A stretch of DNA of 64,000 bases from Halomonas cerina (lineage in GTDB: Bacteria > Pseudomonadota > Gammaproteobacteria > Pseudomonadales > Halomonadaceae): assembly GCF_014192215.1 (NCBI RefSeq), contig NZ_JACHXP010000005.1:184121-248120 (forward strand). The letters run 5' to 3'. A program made the position numbers and the translations under genes. Below the pieces are notes generated by a model. The model did no database searches and was not told the origin of the DNA. It saw nothing but the letters and a program-made list of their open reading frames with translations. This document shows, piece after piece, positions 47,887 through 56,777 of this stretch (position 1 is the stretch's first letter; each line of letters opens with the position of its first letter).

Positions 47887-48519
47887 TCAGTCTGCGCGCT
47901 CCTCACGCACCTTCTCCACCAGGGCACCGGCGATCTGCGGCATGTTGGCCAGGCTGCCGGCGCTGCTCGGGGTGACCACATAATGGCCGTCGACGATCAG
48001 GGCGGGGACGCCCATCAGCTGCATGTCGCGCATCCGGGCATGGGCCTGGTTGACCTTCGCCTTGACGCCGAAGGAGGACAGCGCCTCGCGGGCCTCCTCC
48101 TCGCTGACGCCGTAGTCGCTGAAGAAGGCGGCGATCTCGTCGATCTCGGTCAGCGAACGGTTCTCCTCATGGATGGCATGGAAGAAGTCGTCGTGGACCG
48201 CGTCGAGGATGCCCAGTTCCTGGGCCGCGTAGAAGGCCAGGGCATGCTGGTTCCAAGCCCCGCCCATGGTCGCCGGCATGCGCTGGAAGGCGACGTCCTC
48301 GGGCTGGTCGGCGACCCAGGCATTGAGCGGGTCTTCCAGGTTGTAGCAGTGGGGGCAGCCGTACCAGAAGGCTTCGGTGACCTCGATCTGGCCGGCGTCG
48401 ACCTGGGTCTCCACCGGCGCGTCGAGCACCGTATAGTGCTGGCCTTCCACCACCGGGTCGGCAAAGGCGAGGGTGGACAGACCGAGGCCGGCCACGGCCG
48501 CCATCAGGGACTTGAACAT
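47887..48519 (-). CDS. dsbA: Thiol:disulfide interchange protein DsbA
   Basis: 210 residues with a signal peptide cleaved near LAFA-D (residue 20). The thioredoxin fold carries the CPHC active site (Cys55, Cys58) in FWYGCPHCYNLE, and the cis-proline segment GVPALIVDG follows near 180. It introduces disulfide bonds into periplasmic proteins. Position between cytochrome c4 and the endonuclease-family gene is conserved with Pseudomonas. Confidence 0.94.
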   Translation of the reverse strand: MFKSLMAAVAGLGLSTLAFADPVVEGQHYTVLDAPVETQVDAGQIEVTEAFWYGCPHCYNLEDPLNAWVADQPEDVAFQRMPATMGGAWNQHALAFYAAQELGILDAVHDDFFHAIHEENRSLTEIDEIAAFFSDYGVSEEEAREALSSFGVKAKVNQAHARMRDMQLMGVPALIVDGHYVVTPSSAGSLANMPQIAGALVEKVREERAD

Positions 48520-48631
48520 GGAAGAAACGCTCCTTGAATCAGCCTTGAAGAAAACAGGATACCGGCGGGGCAGGTCCCGCGCCGCTGGCTTGGAGTCCGT
48601 AGGCCGGCGGGGGTTCCCCGCTGGCAGACGA

Positions 48632-48656
48632 CGAGGGCGGCCCCGGTCCGCCCTCG
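48632..48656 (-). terminator. Hairpin between cytochrome c4 gene and dsbA
   Basis: CGAGGGCGG (48632-48640) pairs with CCGCCCTCG (48648-48656) over a 7-nt loop, 37 nt after the cytochrome c4 stop. There is no T run. It probably ends or attenuates the cytochrome transcript before dsbA. Confidence 0.45.
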
Positions 48657-48692
48657 CCTGATGCTCCCGCCCGATCGTGGCGACCCTGGCGA

Positions 48693-49313
48693 TTAGTGCA
48701 GGCCCAGCACGTAGTTGGCCACAGCTTCCATGTCGCGGTCGCTCATCTTGGAAGCGATGTCACGCATGATCGCGGCAGGGTCATTGGCGCGCTCGCCAGC
48801 GGCGAAGGCCTGCAGCGTGCTGACGGTGTACTCGGGATGCTGGCCCGAGAGTGCCGGATAGACCGCGGTGCCGATCCCCTGGCCGGTCGGGGTGTGGCAG
48901 GCGGCACAGGCCGGGATACCCTTGGCCATGTCACCGGCCCGGTAGAGCTCGCGGCCATGCTCGACCAGCGCCTCGTCGGGATCGGCCTGGCCCAGGGCCG
49001 GTTCCTGCTCGGCGAAGTACTTGGCCACGTCCCAGGCGTCCTGGTCGGAGAAGTCGTCCACCTGGCCGGCCATCTGCGGCACCATGCGGTTGCCGTCCCG
49101 GATGTCCATGATCTGCTTGGCCAGGTAGGAGGCCTGCTGGCCAGCCAGGTTGGGGAAGGCGCCGGAGGGGCTGATACCTTCCTGGCCGTGACAGGCGGCG
49201 CAGGCCTGCGCCTTCTCGCGCCCCGCCGCCGCGTCGGCTTCCGACTGCAGGTCGGCGTGGGCGGCGCCCACGGCGCCCATGGTGATTGCCAGGCTTGCCA
49301 GTAGCTTTCTCAT
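48693..49313 (-). CDS. cc4: Dihaem cytochrome c4
   Basis: 206 residues. The signal peptide [20 protein letters not shown] is followed by two cytochrome c domains, with CAACH at 38-42 and CAACH at 136-140 as haem attachment sites. Methionine ligands are likely in RMVPQM and in [16 protein letters not shown]. Cytochrome c4 is a periplasmic electron carrier to terminal oxidases. It is divergent from engB across a 240-bp region. Confidence 0.93.
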   Translation of the reverse strand: MRKLLASLAITMGAVGAAHADLQSEADAAAGREKAQACAACHGQEGISPSGAFPNLAGQQASYLAKQIMDIRDGNRMVPQMAGQVDDFSDQDAWDVAKYFAEQEPALGQADPDEALVEHGRELYRAGDMAKGIPACAACHTPTGQGIGTAVYPALSGQHPEYTVSTLQAFAAGERANDPAAIMRDIASKMSDRDMEAVANYVLGLH

Positions 49314-49440
49314 CGCTATTCCACTATGCCGTTACATGGTTACCGGTACGTACCCCGGGTGACGCCCGGGACTGGCCGGGCCTCCCTGCGGCGGGACGTC
49401 ATCGCCGCGGCAGGGTCGGTCGCTGCCGGCGGAAGCTCGG

Positions 49441-49449
49441 TGATATACT
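49441..49449 (+). promoter_or_regulatory. Extended -10 promoter upstream of engB
   Basis: TGATATACT fits an extended -10 (TGN followed by TATACT), about 105 nt upstream of the engB start in the cc4-engB divergent region. There is no good -35, as is usual for extended -10 promoters. A second -10-like TATAAC occurs further downstream at about 49485. Confidence 0.4.
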
Positions 49450-49553
49450 TGCGCGCCCCGGGTCGCAGACAAAAGACACTGCATTATAACCAAACACCCG
49501 TGCCGCGGGAATGCAAGCCGGGGCGCCACCGATCATTGCCAGGACCTCCCGCC

Positions 49554-50198
49554 ATGTCGCGACTCAGCGCTTCGCCCAGCACGCGTCTCAATTACCCGAC
49601 CGCCCGCTTCCTCACCAGTGCCCCGACTCTGGCCGGCTGTCCCGCGGACGCCGGCGCCGAGGTGGCCTTCGCCGGGCGCTCCAACGCCGGCAAGTCCAGT
49701 GCCATCAATGCCCTGACCCGCCAGAAGGCGCTGGCTCGCACCTCCAAGACCCCCGGCCGCACCCAGCTGATCAACTTCTTTGCCCTGGGTGAGGATACCC
49801 AGCACCGGCTGGTCGACCTGCCCGGCTACGGCTATGCCAAGGTGCCCGAGCAGGTAAAGCTGGAATGGCAGCGACACCTGGCCGACTACCTGCGGCGGCG
49901 GGCGTCGCTGCGCGGCCTGGTGCTGGTGATGGACGTACGCCATCCGCTCACCGAGTTCGACCAGACCCTACTGGGCTGGGCCGACGACCAGGACATGCCG
50001 GTGCATGTCCTGCTGACCAAGGCCGACAAGCTGAAGTCGGGGGCGGCGAAGGCGGCCCTTCAGCAGGTCCGCGCGCGGCTGCGTGAGTGGGAGGACCTAG
50101 TGACGATCCAGCTGTTCTCCGCCCTCAAGAAGCAGGGCATCGAGGAGGTGCATCGGCGTCTCGACGACTGGCTGTTGGCGGAGATCCCCGCCGACTAG
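49554..50198 (+). CDS. engB: Ribosome biogenesis GTPase EngB (YsxC/YihA)
   Basis: 214 residues from ATG 49554. G1 GRSNAGKSS (about 42-50), G2 region [13 protein letters not shown]3 [10 protein letters not shown] (about 85-94), G4 TKAD (about 150-153) and G5 FSALKKQG (about 184-191) are all intact. EngB is an essential GTPase in assembly of the 50S subunit. Longer in-frame extensions cover the promoter region and are rejected. It is convergent with the HAD gene. Confidence 0.94.
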   Translation: MSRLSASPSTRLNYPTARFLTSAPTLAGCPADAGAEVAFAGRSNAGKSSAINALTRQKALARTSKTPGRTQLINFFALGEDTQHRLVDLPGYGYAKVPEQVKLEWQRHLADYLRRRASLRGLVLVMDVRHPLTEFDQTLLGWADDQDMPVHVLLTKADKLKSGAAKAALQQVRARLREWEDLVTIQLFSALKKQGIEEVHRRLDDWLLAEIPAD

Positions 50199-50202
50199 GG
50201 GT

Positions 50203-50219
50203 GTCAGGTGCGCTGACGC
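50203..50219. repeat. Partial copy of the palindromic element
   Basis: GTCAGGTGCGCTGACGC, 5 nt after the engB stop, equals the right half of the element at 50321-50346 (one base different); its other arm has decayed. Confidence 0.6.
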
Positions 50220-50268
50220 AACCACGACCTAGGGGATTGGCACCGGACCCTCGCGGATGCCGCCGTAG

Positions 50269-50294
50269 GGTAGATAAGCGCCAGCGCATCTACC
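50269..50294. repeat. Palindromic REP-like element, copy 1
   Basis: Stem GGTAGAT / ATCTACC (7 bp) with the loop AAGCGCCAGCGC. The loop matches that of the element at 50321-50346 read on the other strand, but the stem is different, with each change compensated on the opposite arm. It lies in the engB-HAD convergent gap, where it could also act as a terminator. Confidence 0.75.
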
Positions 50295-50320
50295 AGGGTC
50301 GGCGCCGGGCTGGGAGCGAT

Positions 50321-50346
50321 GTCAGGTGCGCTGTCGCTTACCTGAC
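50321..50346. repeat. Palindromic REP-like element, copy 2 (inverted)
   Basis: Stem GTCAGGT / ACCTGAC (7 bp); on the minus strand the loop is AAGCGACAGCGC, one base different from copy 1. It is 17 nt after the HAD-gene stop, so it may also serve as that operon's 3' hairpin. Confidence 0.75.
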
Positions 50347-50362
50347 CTACCGGACTCGAAGG

Positions 50363-51103
50363 CTAGTCCCGTTCCAGCCGCTTGAGCAGGCCGGGCAGCT
50401 CACGGACATGGCGCAGACGATGGGCGCCCTCGGGCAGCGGCGCGCCATGCGGCGTGTCCGGGGCGATCCAGGCGGCCTGCATCCCCAGGCGCAGGGCCGG
50501 CATCACGTCCTCCTTCCAAGAATCGCCGACATGCAGCGCCCGTGTGGGGGAGGTGCCCAGGCGGGACAAGGCCGCCAGGAAGGGCCGTGCATCCGGCTTG
50601 GGGGCGTGCATCTCGCCGGCGGCGATGGTCACCGCGAAGTGCCGGCTCAGTGCCAGGCGGTGGAAGGCCAGGTTGCCGTTGGTGATGGAGCCGAGTCGGT
50701 AGTGCCGCCCCAGTTCGGTGAGCATTGGCTCCACTTCCGGGTGCGGTGTGACCTCCAGACGCAGAGCATGGAAGCGCGCCATGGCATTCGCCGCCCACAG
50801 GCGGGCCGCGCTTCTCGGCAGCCCAAACGCCTCCAGCAGTTCCGTCAGGGCGCGCTCACGCAGCCAGCTGAAGTCGCCGCGGCGCAGCGGGTGGCACTCG
50901 GCGAGCTCGCGACGCCGATGTTGGTAGGTCGTCAGCGGCATGCGCTCGGCGAAGCGCCCCAGGTGTTGCTCGCCGCGTTCGGCCAGCCAGGTGCCCAAGG
51001 CCGCATCGAGCCAGCCGTAGTGACCTTCCTCGGTACGCGCCATCACCCCGCCGTTGTCCCACAGGGTGTCGTCCAGGTCGAAGGTGATCGCCTCGAGCTT
51101 CAT
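50363..51103 (-). CDS. HAD-superfamily hydrolase, YigB-like
   Basis: 246 residues. HAD motif I FDLDDTLWD (8-16, Asp9 nucleophile and Asp11), motif II in LGSITNGN near 136-143, motif III lysine in KPDAR near 169, and motif IV HVGDSWKEDV near 191-200. It is a small-molecule phosphatase; the E. coli homologue YigB dephosphorylates FMN and sugar phosphates. It is the last gene of the xerC cluster and overlaps xerC by 4 nt, as in E. coli dapF-yigA-xerC-yigB. Confidence 0.88.
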   Translation of the reverse strand: MKLEAITFDLDDTLWDNGGVMARTEEGHYGWLDAALGTWLAERGEQHLGRFAERMPLTTYQHRRRELAECHPLRRGDFSWLRERALTELLEAFGLPRSAARLWAANAMARFHALRLEVTPHPEVEPMLTELGRHYRLGSITNGNLAFHRLALSRHFAVTIAAGEMHAPKPDARPFLAALSRLGTSPTRALHVGDSWKEDVMPALRLGMQAAWIAPDTPHGAPLPEGAHRLRHVRELPGLLKRLERD

Positions 51104-52032
51104 GGCGGCGCCTCGTCATCGTCGCGGCGCCGCCGGGCCCGCGGGTGGGCGGCGTCGTAGCTCGCCGCCAGGTGCTGCCAGTCGAGGTGAGTATAGACCT
51201 GGGTCGTGGCCAGGTCGGCATGCCCCAGCAGCTCCTGGACGGCGCGCAGGTCCTGGCTCGATTCCAGCAGGTGGCTGGCGAAGGAGTGACGCAGCCGGTG
51301 CGGGTGCAGGTGCTCGTCGAGCCCCCGTCGCCTGGCCAGTTCGGCAAGCCGTTTCTGGATGGCGCGATGGCCCAGACGGTGGCCGCGGTTGCCGACGAAC
51401 AGTGCCGCTTCGCCTTGGCCGGCCAGGGTGCCGTGCACGGCGAGCCAGGCGTCCAGGGCCGACCGGGCGCGGCGTCCTACCGGCACCTGGCGGGGCTTGC
51501 CGCCCTTGCCCAGCACCCGGACGCGATGGCTCTGCAGGTCGCTGAGGTCCAGGGCCGCCAGTTCGGCCAGGCGCAGGCCGCTGGAGTAGAAGAGCTCCAA
51601 CATGGCCTGGTCGCGCCGGGCCAGGGGGGAGCCGTCGTGGGGGATATCGAGGAAGCGGACCAGGCGGTCCACGTCCAGCGGCTTGGGCAGGTGACGGGGC
51701 AGACGCGGCGAGCGGGTCAGGCTCACCGGGTTGTGGGCCAGGGTGCCGGCCTCGACCAGCCGGCCGATGAACCGCGACAGTGCCGCCCGCCGCCGGGCCA
51801 GGCTGCGGGGCGCCAGCCCCCGGACACGCTCGCTGCCCAGGAAGCGGCGCAGCAGTCCGACGTCCAGACCCGACCAGGTCGTAAGGCCCTGGCGGTCGAG
51901 GAAGGCGACCAGGGCCGCGAGGTCCCGGCGATAGGCTGCCACCGTGGCCGGACGGGCGGTGCGCGCCAGCTCGGCCAGGAAGGTCTCGACCTCGGCGCTC
52001 AGCGGTGAGTCAAGGCAGGGCGTCTTACTCAT
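51100..52032 (-). CDS. xerC: Site-specific tyrosine recombinase XerC
   Basis: 310 residues. The N-terminal SAM-like domain (about 10-100) precedes the catalytic domain with Arg154 (SGLRLAEL), Lys near 176 (LGKGGK), His245 and Arg248 (HPHRLRHS), His271 and Tyr280 nucleophile (QVYTHLD). With XerD it resolves chromosome dimers at dif. The C-terminal tail is unusually charged (RARRRRDDDEAPP). The stop overlaps the HAD gene start. Confidence 0.94.
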   Translation of the reverse strand: MSKTPCLDSPLSAEVETFLAELARTARPATVAAYRRDLAALVAFLDRQGLTTWSGLDVGLLRRFLGSERVRGLAPRSLARRRAALSRFIGRLVEAGTLAHNPVSLTRSPRLPRHLPKPLDVDRLVRFLDIPHDGSPLARRDQAMLELFYSSGLRLAELAALDLSDLQSHRVRVLGKGGKPRQVPVGRRARSALDAWLAVHGTLAGQGEAALFVGNRGHRLGHRAIQKRLAELARRRGLDEHLHPHRLRHSFASHLLESSQDLRAVQELLGHADLATTQVYTHLDWQHLAASYDAAHPRARRRRDDDEAPP

Positions 52033-52041
52033 CAGGACGTC

Positions 52042-52755
52042 TTACTCATGGGGCGCCAGGCGGACCAGCAGCCGGGTCACCACGTCACCCAGGTACTCGG
52101 TGAACAGGGTATCCAGGCTGGCGCGGAAGTGGTCCGGGTCGTGGCTGGCCAGCACCAGGTAGCCCAGCGGTTCGCCCAGGGTCAGCCGCGCCAGGGCACA
52201 GGAGCCGGCTTGGTCGGGGGCCGGCGCATGAGGCAGCAGTCGCTTCCAGTCGGTGGGCGTGAGCCGGGTACAGCGGCTGGCGCGACCATCGAGCAGGGCG
52301 GCCAGGCGTCGCGCGGCGTGGTCGTCGAGGACCTGACGGGGGGGCTGGGGCGGGTGCGGTTCCGGGTCGCTGAGGCGCGCCGGGCACCACAGCGCCACCG
52401 CGGGGGTGTGGAAGCGTTCGCTCATCTGGGTGGCCAGCGCCTGGCCCAGGGCATCGTTGTCCTCGGCCTCGAGCAGCGCCAGTACCAGTTCCCGGGTGCG
52501 GCGATACTGGGCCTCGTTATGGCGGGCCGACTCCAGCAGCTGCTCGAGGCGCCACTCGGCCTGCTCGGCACGGTGGCGCAGGTCGCGGACCAGGCGCTCC
52601 AGCAGCGAGGTGGTGCCCTGGGTGTCGGGATGCGGCAGCTTGAGCTGCTGAAGCAGGCCCTCGCGACCGACGAAGAAGTCCGGGTGACGGGCCAGCCACT
52701 GGGCCACGACATCCGGGTCCAGGGTCTTGCGTGGCTCGGGGGCGGCTCGGTTCAT
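52042..52755 (-). CDS. DUF484 family protein (YigA-like)
   Basis: 237 residues. LDPDVVAQWLARHPDFFVGREGLLQQLKLPHP at about 12-43 is the DUF484 signature, followed by a helical coiled-coil region (about 50-100) and a GAF-like C-terminal domain. The function is unknown, but the gene is almost always between dapF and xerC, as here (50-nt and 9-nt gaps). Cytosolic. Confidence 0.88.
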   Translation of the reverse strand: MNRAAPEPRKTLDPDVVAQWLARHPDFFVGREGLLQQLKLPHPDTQGTTSLLERLVRDLRHRAEQAEWRLEQLLESARHNEAQYRRTRELVLALLEAEDNDALGQALATQMSERFHTPAVALWCPARLSDPEPHPPQPPRQVLDDHAARRLAALLDGRASRCTRLTPTDWKRLLPHAPAPDQAGSCALARLTLGEPLGYLVLASHDPDHFRASLDTLFTEYLGDVVTRLLVRLAPHE

Positions 52756-52805
52756 GCGCTGTTCTCCTTGGGTCTGGCCTCAGGCACGCGCGGATGGGGG
52801 AACGT

Positions 52806-53639
52806 TCAGTTCAGGGCAACCCGGCCATCGAAGACCCGCTCGGCGGGACCGGTCATGGTCAGCGGGGTCTCGCCGCCGGCCCACTCGATGGTCAGGTCGC
52901 CGCCGGGCAGGTGGACGGTGACCGGGCTCTCCAGCAGCCCCTGGCGGATGCCGGAGGCCACGGCCGCGCAGGCCCCGGTACCACAGGCTAGGGTCTCCCC
53001 GGTGCCACGTTCATAGACTCTCAAGCGTATCTCATGGCGAGAAACGACCTGCATAAAGCCGACATTGACGCGCCTGGGAAAGCGCGGATGCCCCTCGATG
53101 GCCGGCCCGAGGATCGCCACCGGCGTACTGTCTACGTTATCGACCCGCAGCACGGCATGGGGGTTGCCCATCGACACCACGCCGACCTCGAGGGGTTGAC
53201 CGTCCACCGTCAGGGGGTGAAGGACGCGGTCCTCCTCGGCCTCGAAGGGCACCTCGGCCGGGGCGAAGCGAGGCCGGCCCATGTCCACCGTGACCTGGCC
53301 GTCGGACCCGACGGCCAGGGTCAGCGGGACGCCGGCGGTCTCGACATGGATCTCGCGCTTGTGGGTCAGGCGCTGGTCGCGCACGAAGCGGGCGAAGCAG
53401 CGTGCCCCGTTGCCGCAGTTCTCCACCTCGCTGCCGTCGGCATTGAAGATCCGGTAGCGGAAGTCCATGTCCGGGTCTCGCGGTGGTTCGACCACCAGCA
53501 GCTGGTCGAAGCCGATGCCGAAGCGCCGGTCGGCCAAGGCGCGTATTCGGGGGGCGTCCAGCCGGGCCCGCTGGGTGATCAGGTCGACGACCATGAAGTC
53601 GTTACCGAGCCCATGCATCTTGGTGAAGTGCAGCAGCAT
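52806..53639 (-). CDS. dapF: Diaminopimelate epimerase
   Basis: 277 residues. The two active-site cysteines are Cys75 (ENCGNGARC) and Cys219 (ACGTGACA), both in classical context. It converts LL- to meso-diaminopimelate for lysine and peptidoglycan. Its ATG shares one base with the lysA stop (TGATG), so translation is coupled. Confidence 0.96.
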   Translation of the reverse strand: MLLHFTKMHGLGNDFMVVDLITQRARLDAPRIRALADRRFGIGFDQLLVVEPPRDPDMDFRYRIFNADGSEVENCGNGARCFARFVRDQRLTHKREIHVETAGVPLTLAVGSDGQVTVDMGRPRFAPAEVPFEAEEDRVLHPLTVDGQPLEVGVVSMGNPHAVLRVDNVDSTPVAILGPAIEGHPRFPRRVNVGFMQVVSRHEIRLRVYERGTGETLACGTGACAAVASGIRQGLLESPVTVHLPGGDLTIEWAGGETPLTMTGPAERVFDGRVALN

Positions 53640-54946
53640 CAGGATGTCTCTCCGGGCGCCGCCGCGTCGGGCGCCGTCGCCTCGTCATCCGGGAGCAGCG
53701 CCTCGCCGGCCCACAGCGCTTCGAGGGGCTCGCGGCGTCGCACCAGATGGACCCGTTCGCCGTCGACCATCACCTCGGGCGGGCGTGGTCGGCTGTTGTA
53801 GTTCGAGGCCATCACGAAGCCGTAGGCGCCGGCGGAGCGTACCGCCAGCAGGTCGCCGGCGGCGATGGCCAACTCACGGTCCTTGCCCAGGAAATCACCG
53901 GTCTCGCAGACCGGGCCGACCACGTCGAAGGTACCGGTCTCCCGGGGGCGGCGGGTATCCACCGGCAGGATCGCCTGCCAGGCCTGATAGAGCGCGGGCC
54001 GGATCAGGTCGTTCATGGCCGCGTCGACGATGGCGAAGTTCTTGGTCTCGCCGGGCTTGAGGAACTCGACCCGGGTCAGCAGCACCCCGGCGTTGGCGGC
54101 GATGGAACGACCCGGCTCGAACAGCAGGGTCAGCCGCTCGCTGCCCGGCCACTGGGCCAGTCGTTCCAGCAGGGCGGTGGCGTAGTCGAAGGGGGCTGGC
54201 GGATGCTCGTCGTGATAGGGCACTCCGAGGCCCCCCCCGAGGTCCAGGTGCTCGACCTCGATGCCCTGCTCGCGCAGGCGCTCGAGCAGCATCAGCAGGC
54301 GGTCCAGGGCATCCAGGAAAGGGGCAAGCTCGGTGAGCTGCGAGCCGATATGGCAGTCCAGGCCGACGATGCGCACGTGATCCAGTCCGGCGGCGTGGGT
54401 GTAGACCGCCAGCGCCTCGTCCACCGGGATGCCGAACTTGTTGTCCTTGAGGCCGGTGGAGATGTAGGGGTGGGTGCCGGCGTCGACGTCCGGGTTGACC
54501 CGCAGCGACACCGGCGCCACCGTGCCGAGGCGTCCGGCCACGGCATTCAGGCGCTCAAGCTCAGGGCGCGACTCCACGTTGAAGCACTTGATGCCGACTT
54601 CCAGGGCGCGGGCCATCTCGCCTGCCTGCTTGGCGACCCCGGAGAACACCACCTTCGCCGGGTCGCCGCCGGCGGCCAGCACCCGCTCGAGTTCGCCCAC
54701 GGAGACGATGTCGAAGCCGGCCCCCAGGCGCGCCAGCAGGCCCAGCACCGCCAGGTTGGAGTTGGCCTTCACTGCGTAGCAGATCAGGTGCGGATGGCCG
54801 CCCAGCGCCTCGGTATAGGCGCGGAAGTGCCGGGCCAGGGTCGCCTTGGAATAGACGTAGCAAGGGGTGCCGAACTCGTCGGCTACCCGGGTCAGGGGAA
54901 TGTCCTCGCCGTAGAGTACCCCGTCGCGGTAGTTGAAATGATCCAT
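53639..54946 (-). CDS. lysA: Diaminopimelate decarboxylase
   Basis: 435 residues from ATG 54946 ([18 protein letters not shown]). The PLP lysine is Lys60 in [18 protein letters not shown] near 200, GGGLGVPY near 247 and the C-terminal CETGDF (about 350, shared active site) and [12 protein letters not shown] follow. It makes L-lysine from meso-DAP. Longer in-frame extensions run over lptM and are rejected. It starts 2 nt after lptM. Confidence 0.96.
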   Translation of the reverse strand: MDHFNYRDGVLYGEDIPLTRVADEFGTPCYVYSKATLARHFRAYTEALGGHPHLICYAVKANSNLAVLGLLARLGAGFDIVSVGELERVLAAGGDPAKVVFSGVAKQAGEMARALEVGIKCFNVESRPELERLNAVAGRLGTVAPVSLRVNPDVDAGTHPYISTGLKDNKFGIPVDEALAVYTHAAGLDHVRIVGLDCHIGSQLTELAPFLDALDRLLMLLERLREQGIEVEHLDLGGGLGVPYHDEHPPAPFDYATALLERLAQWPGSERLTLLFEPGRSIAANAGVLLTRVEFLKPGETKNFAIVDAAMNDLIRPALYQAWQAILPVDTRRPRETGTFDVVGPVCETGDFLGKDRELAIAAGDLLAVRSAGAYGFVMASNYNSRPRPPEVMVDGERVHLVRRREPLEALWAGEALLPDDEATAPDAAAPGETS

Positions 54947-54948
54947 GC

Positions 54949-55089
54949 CTAGTTCTCGTCCTCGGTGGTCTCCGGGGCGCCGTAGCGGTCGGCCGCCGCC
55001 TCGTCGTCGGGCAGATAGAGCGGGCCCTTCTGGCCGCAGCCGGCCAGCGCCAGGGCCAGCGCCAGGGCCGCCAGGAGGCGTCGGCGCAT
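54949..55089 (-). CDS. lptM: Small lipoprotein LptM/LppL (YifL family)
   Basis: 46 residues, easily missed. [30 protein letters not shown]...: a signal sequence with lipobox LAGC (Cys18), then GQKGPLYLP, the family signature. In E. coli LptM helps the LPS translocon LptDE mature; in Pseudomonas the homologue LppL precedes lysA as here. Its ATG shares a base with the argH stop, and lysA starts 2 nt after it. Confidence 0.9.
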   Translation of the reverse strand: MRRRLLAALALALALAGCGQKGPLYLPDDEAAADRYGAPETTEDEN

Positions 55090-56531
55090 CAGCCCTGGCC
55101 CTCACGGGAAGACAGGGCCGCCAGGGCGTCACGGGCCCGCTGGGCGGCCGCCCGCACCTGATCGGGGGCGGTGCCGCCGATATGGTTGCGGGTGGCCACC
55201 GAGCCCTCCAGGGTCAGCACCGCGAAGACGTCCTCGTCGATGACGTCGGAGAACTGCCTGAGCTCGGCCAGGCTCATCTCGGAGAGGTCCTTGCTCTCTT
55301 TGATGCCGAAGGCCACCGACTGGCCGACGATCTCGTGGGCATCGCGGAAGGCCACGCCCTTGCGCACCAGGTAGTCGGCCAGGTCGGTGGCGGTGGAGAA
55401 GCCCTGGCGCGCCGCTTCCTGCATGTTGCCGGCCTTGGCCTCGATGGCCGGCACCATGTCGGCGAAGGCACGCAGGCAGCCCTTGACGGTATCCAGGGTG
55501 TCGAACAGCGGCTCCTTGTCCTCCTGGTTGTCCTTGTTGTAGGCCAGCGGCTGGGACTTCATGAGCGTCAGCAGGCCCATCAGGTGGCCATAGACCCGGC
55601 CGGTCTTGCCGCGTACCAGTTCCGGCACGTCGGGGTTCTTCTTCTGCGGCATGATCGAGGAGCCGGTACAGAAGCGGTCGGGCAGGTCGATAAAGGCGAA
55701 CTGGGCGCTGGTCCACAGCACCAGCTCCTCGCTCATCCGTGACAGGTGCATCAGCAGCATGCTGGCGAAGGCGGTGAACTCGATGGCGAAGTCCCGGTCG
55801 CTGACCGCGTCGAGGCTGTTCTCGGCCGGGCGCTCGAAGCCCAGCAGCTCGGCGGTCACGTGGCGGTCGATGGGGTAGGTGGTGCCAGCGAGTGCCGCGG
55901 CGCCCAGCGGCAGCACATTGACGCGCTTGCGGCAGTCGAGCAGCCGCTCGTGGTCACGGGCCAGCATCTCCTGCCAGGCCAGCAGGTGGTGGCCGAAGGT
56001 CACCGGCTGGGCGGTCTGCAGGTGGGTGAAGCCGGGCATGATGGTGTCGGCCTCGCGGTCGGCCAGCATGATCAGCCCCTCGCGCAGCCGCGCCAGCTCG
56101 GCGCCGACCACGTCAATCTCGTCACGCAGGTAGAGGCGGATGTCGGTGGCCACCTGATCGTTGCGCGAGCGACCGGTGTGCAATTTCTTGCCGGTGATGC
56201 CGATCTTGTCGGTGAGCCGTGCCTCGATGTTCATGTGCACGTCCTCGAGCCGCACGGACCACGCGAACTCGCCGCGCTCGATCTCGCCGCGGATCTCACC
56301 GAGCCCCTCGATGATGGCGTCGCGCTCCTCGTCGGTCAGCACGCCGACTCGGGCCAACATGGTGGCATGGGCCACGGAACCCTGGAGGTCGTGCAGGGCG
56401 AGGCGCCGGTCGAAGTCGACCGAGGCGGTGAAGCGTTCGACGAAGGCATCGGTGGGCTCGCTGAAGCGGCCCCCCCAGGACTGGTTGGTACTGGTATTCG
56501 TCGGACCTGTACTCGTCGGACGTGAGCTCAT
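55089..56531 (-). CDS. argH: Argininosuccinate lyase
   Basis: 480 residues from ATG 56531. After a variable Ser/Thr-rich start ([18 protein letters not shown]), the conserved [15 protein letters not shown] begins; the family signature [12 protein letters not shown] is near 293-304. [13 protein letters not shown] near 127 and TGFTH-like [11 protein letters not shown] near 170 hold catalytic residues. It releases arginine and fumarate. The N-terminal tail is about 15 residues longer than usual. First gene of a seven-gene minus-strand operon; divergent from hemC. Confidence 0.94.
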   Translation of the reverse strand: MSSRPTSTGPTNTSTNQSWGGRFSEPTDAFVERFTASVDFDRRLALHDLQGSVAHATMLARVGVLTDEERDAIIEGLGEIRGEIERGEFAWSVRLEDVHMNIEARLTDKIGITGKKLHTGRSRNDQVATDIRLYLRDEIDVVGAELARLREGLIMLADREADTIMPGFTHLQTAQPVTFGHHLLAWQEMLARDHERLLDCRKRVNVLPLGAAALAGTTYPIDRHVTAELLGFERPAENSLDAVSDRDFAIEFTAFASMLLMHLSRMSEELVLWTSAQFAFIDLPDRFCTGSSIMPQKKNPDVPELVRGKTGRVYGHLMGLLTLMKSQPLAYNKDNQEDKEPLFDTLDTVKGCLRAFADMVPAIEAKAGNMQEAARQGFSTATDLADYLVRKGVAFRDAHEIVGQSVAFGIKESKDLSEMSLAELRQFSDVIDEDVFAVLTLEGSVATRNHIGGTAPDQVRAAAQRARDALAALSSREGQG

Positions 56532-56672
56532 CGGGCGGGATATCCTGCATGACGGTAGGGTAAGTGACAGCCGGCGGGGCCGGCATGCTGCACGGGACAT
56601 GGCGGAAAGTGTACCAGAGTCCCGTTGGCTGGCGAGGGGCGACCCCTGCACCTGGCGGCCGGGCGCGGCGAT

Positions 56673-56701
56673 TTTTCCTGATCTGCGAGGTGCTTTATGA
56701 T
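56673..56701 (+). promoter_or_regulatory. Probable sigma-70 promoter of hemC
   Basis: -35 TTTTCC (56673-56678), 17-nt spacer, -10 TATGAT (56696-56701, 5 of 6 bases). An inverted repeat ATGAT-GAGG-ATCAT (56697-56710) overlaps the -10 and expected start. Transcription from about 56708 gives a leader of about 70 nt before GTG 56778. Confidence 0.5.
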
Positions 56702-56777
56702 GAGGATCATCCATGTCTTCACCAGGCGCCGGCGTGACGGGCGTCATGTGCAAGCGAACCGGTACCGGGAGAACCTC

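Noticed and set aside
49326..49554. engB extended upstream to 49326
   Set aside because: It covers the divergent promoter region; MSRLSASPS at 49554 is the normal EngB start.
53639..55132. lysA with a 60-residue N-terminal extension
   Set aside because: The extra region reads through lptM and the end of argH in another frame; MDHFNYRDG is the conserved start.
56697..56710. Fur box at the hemC promoter
   Set aside because: The ATGAT/ATCAT arms are 4 bp apart instead of 1, and the flanks do not match the consensus.
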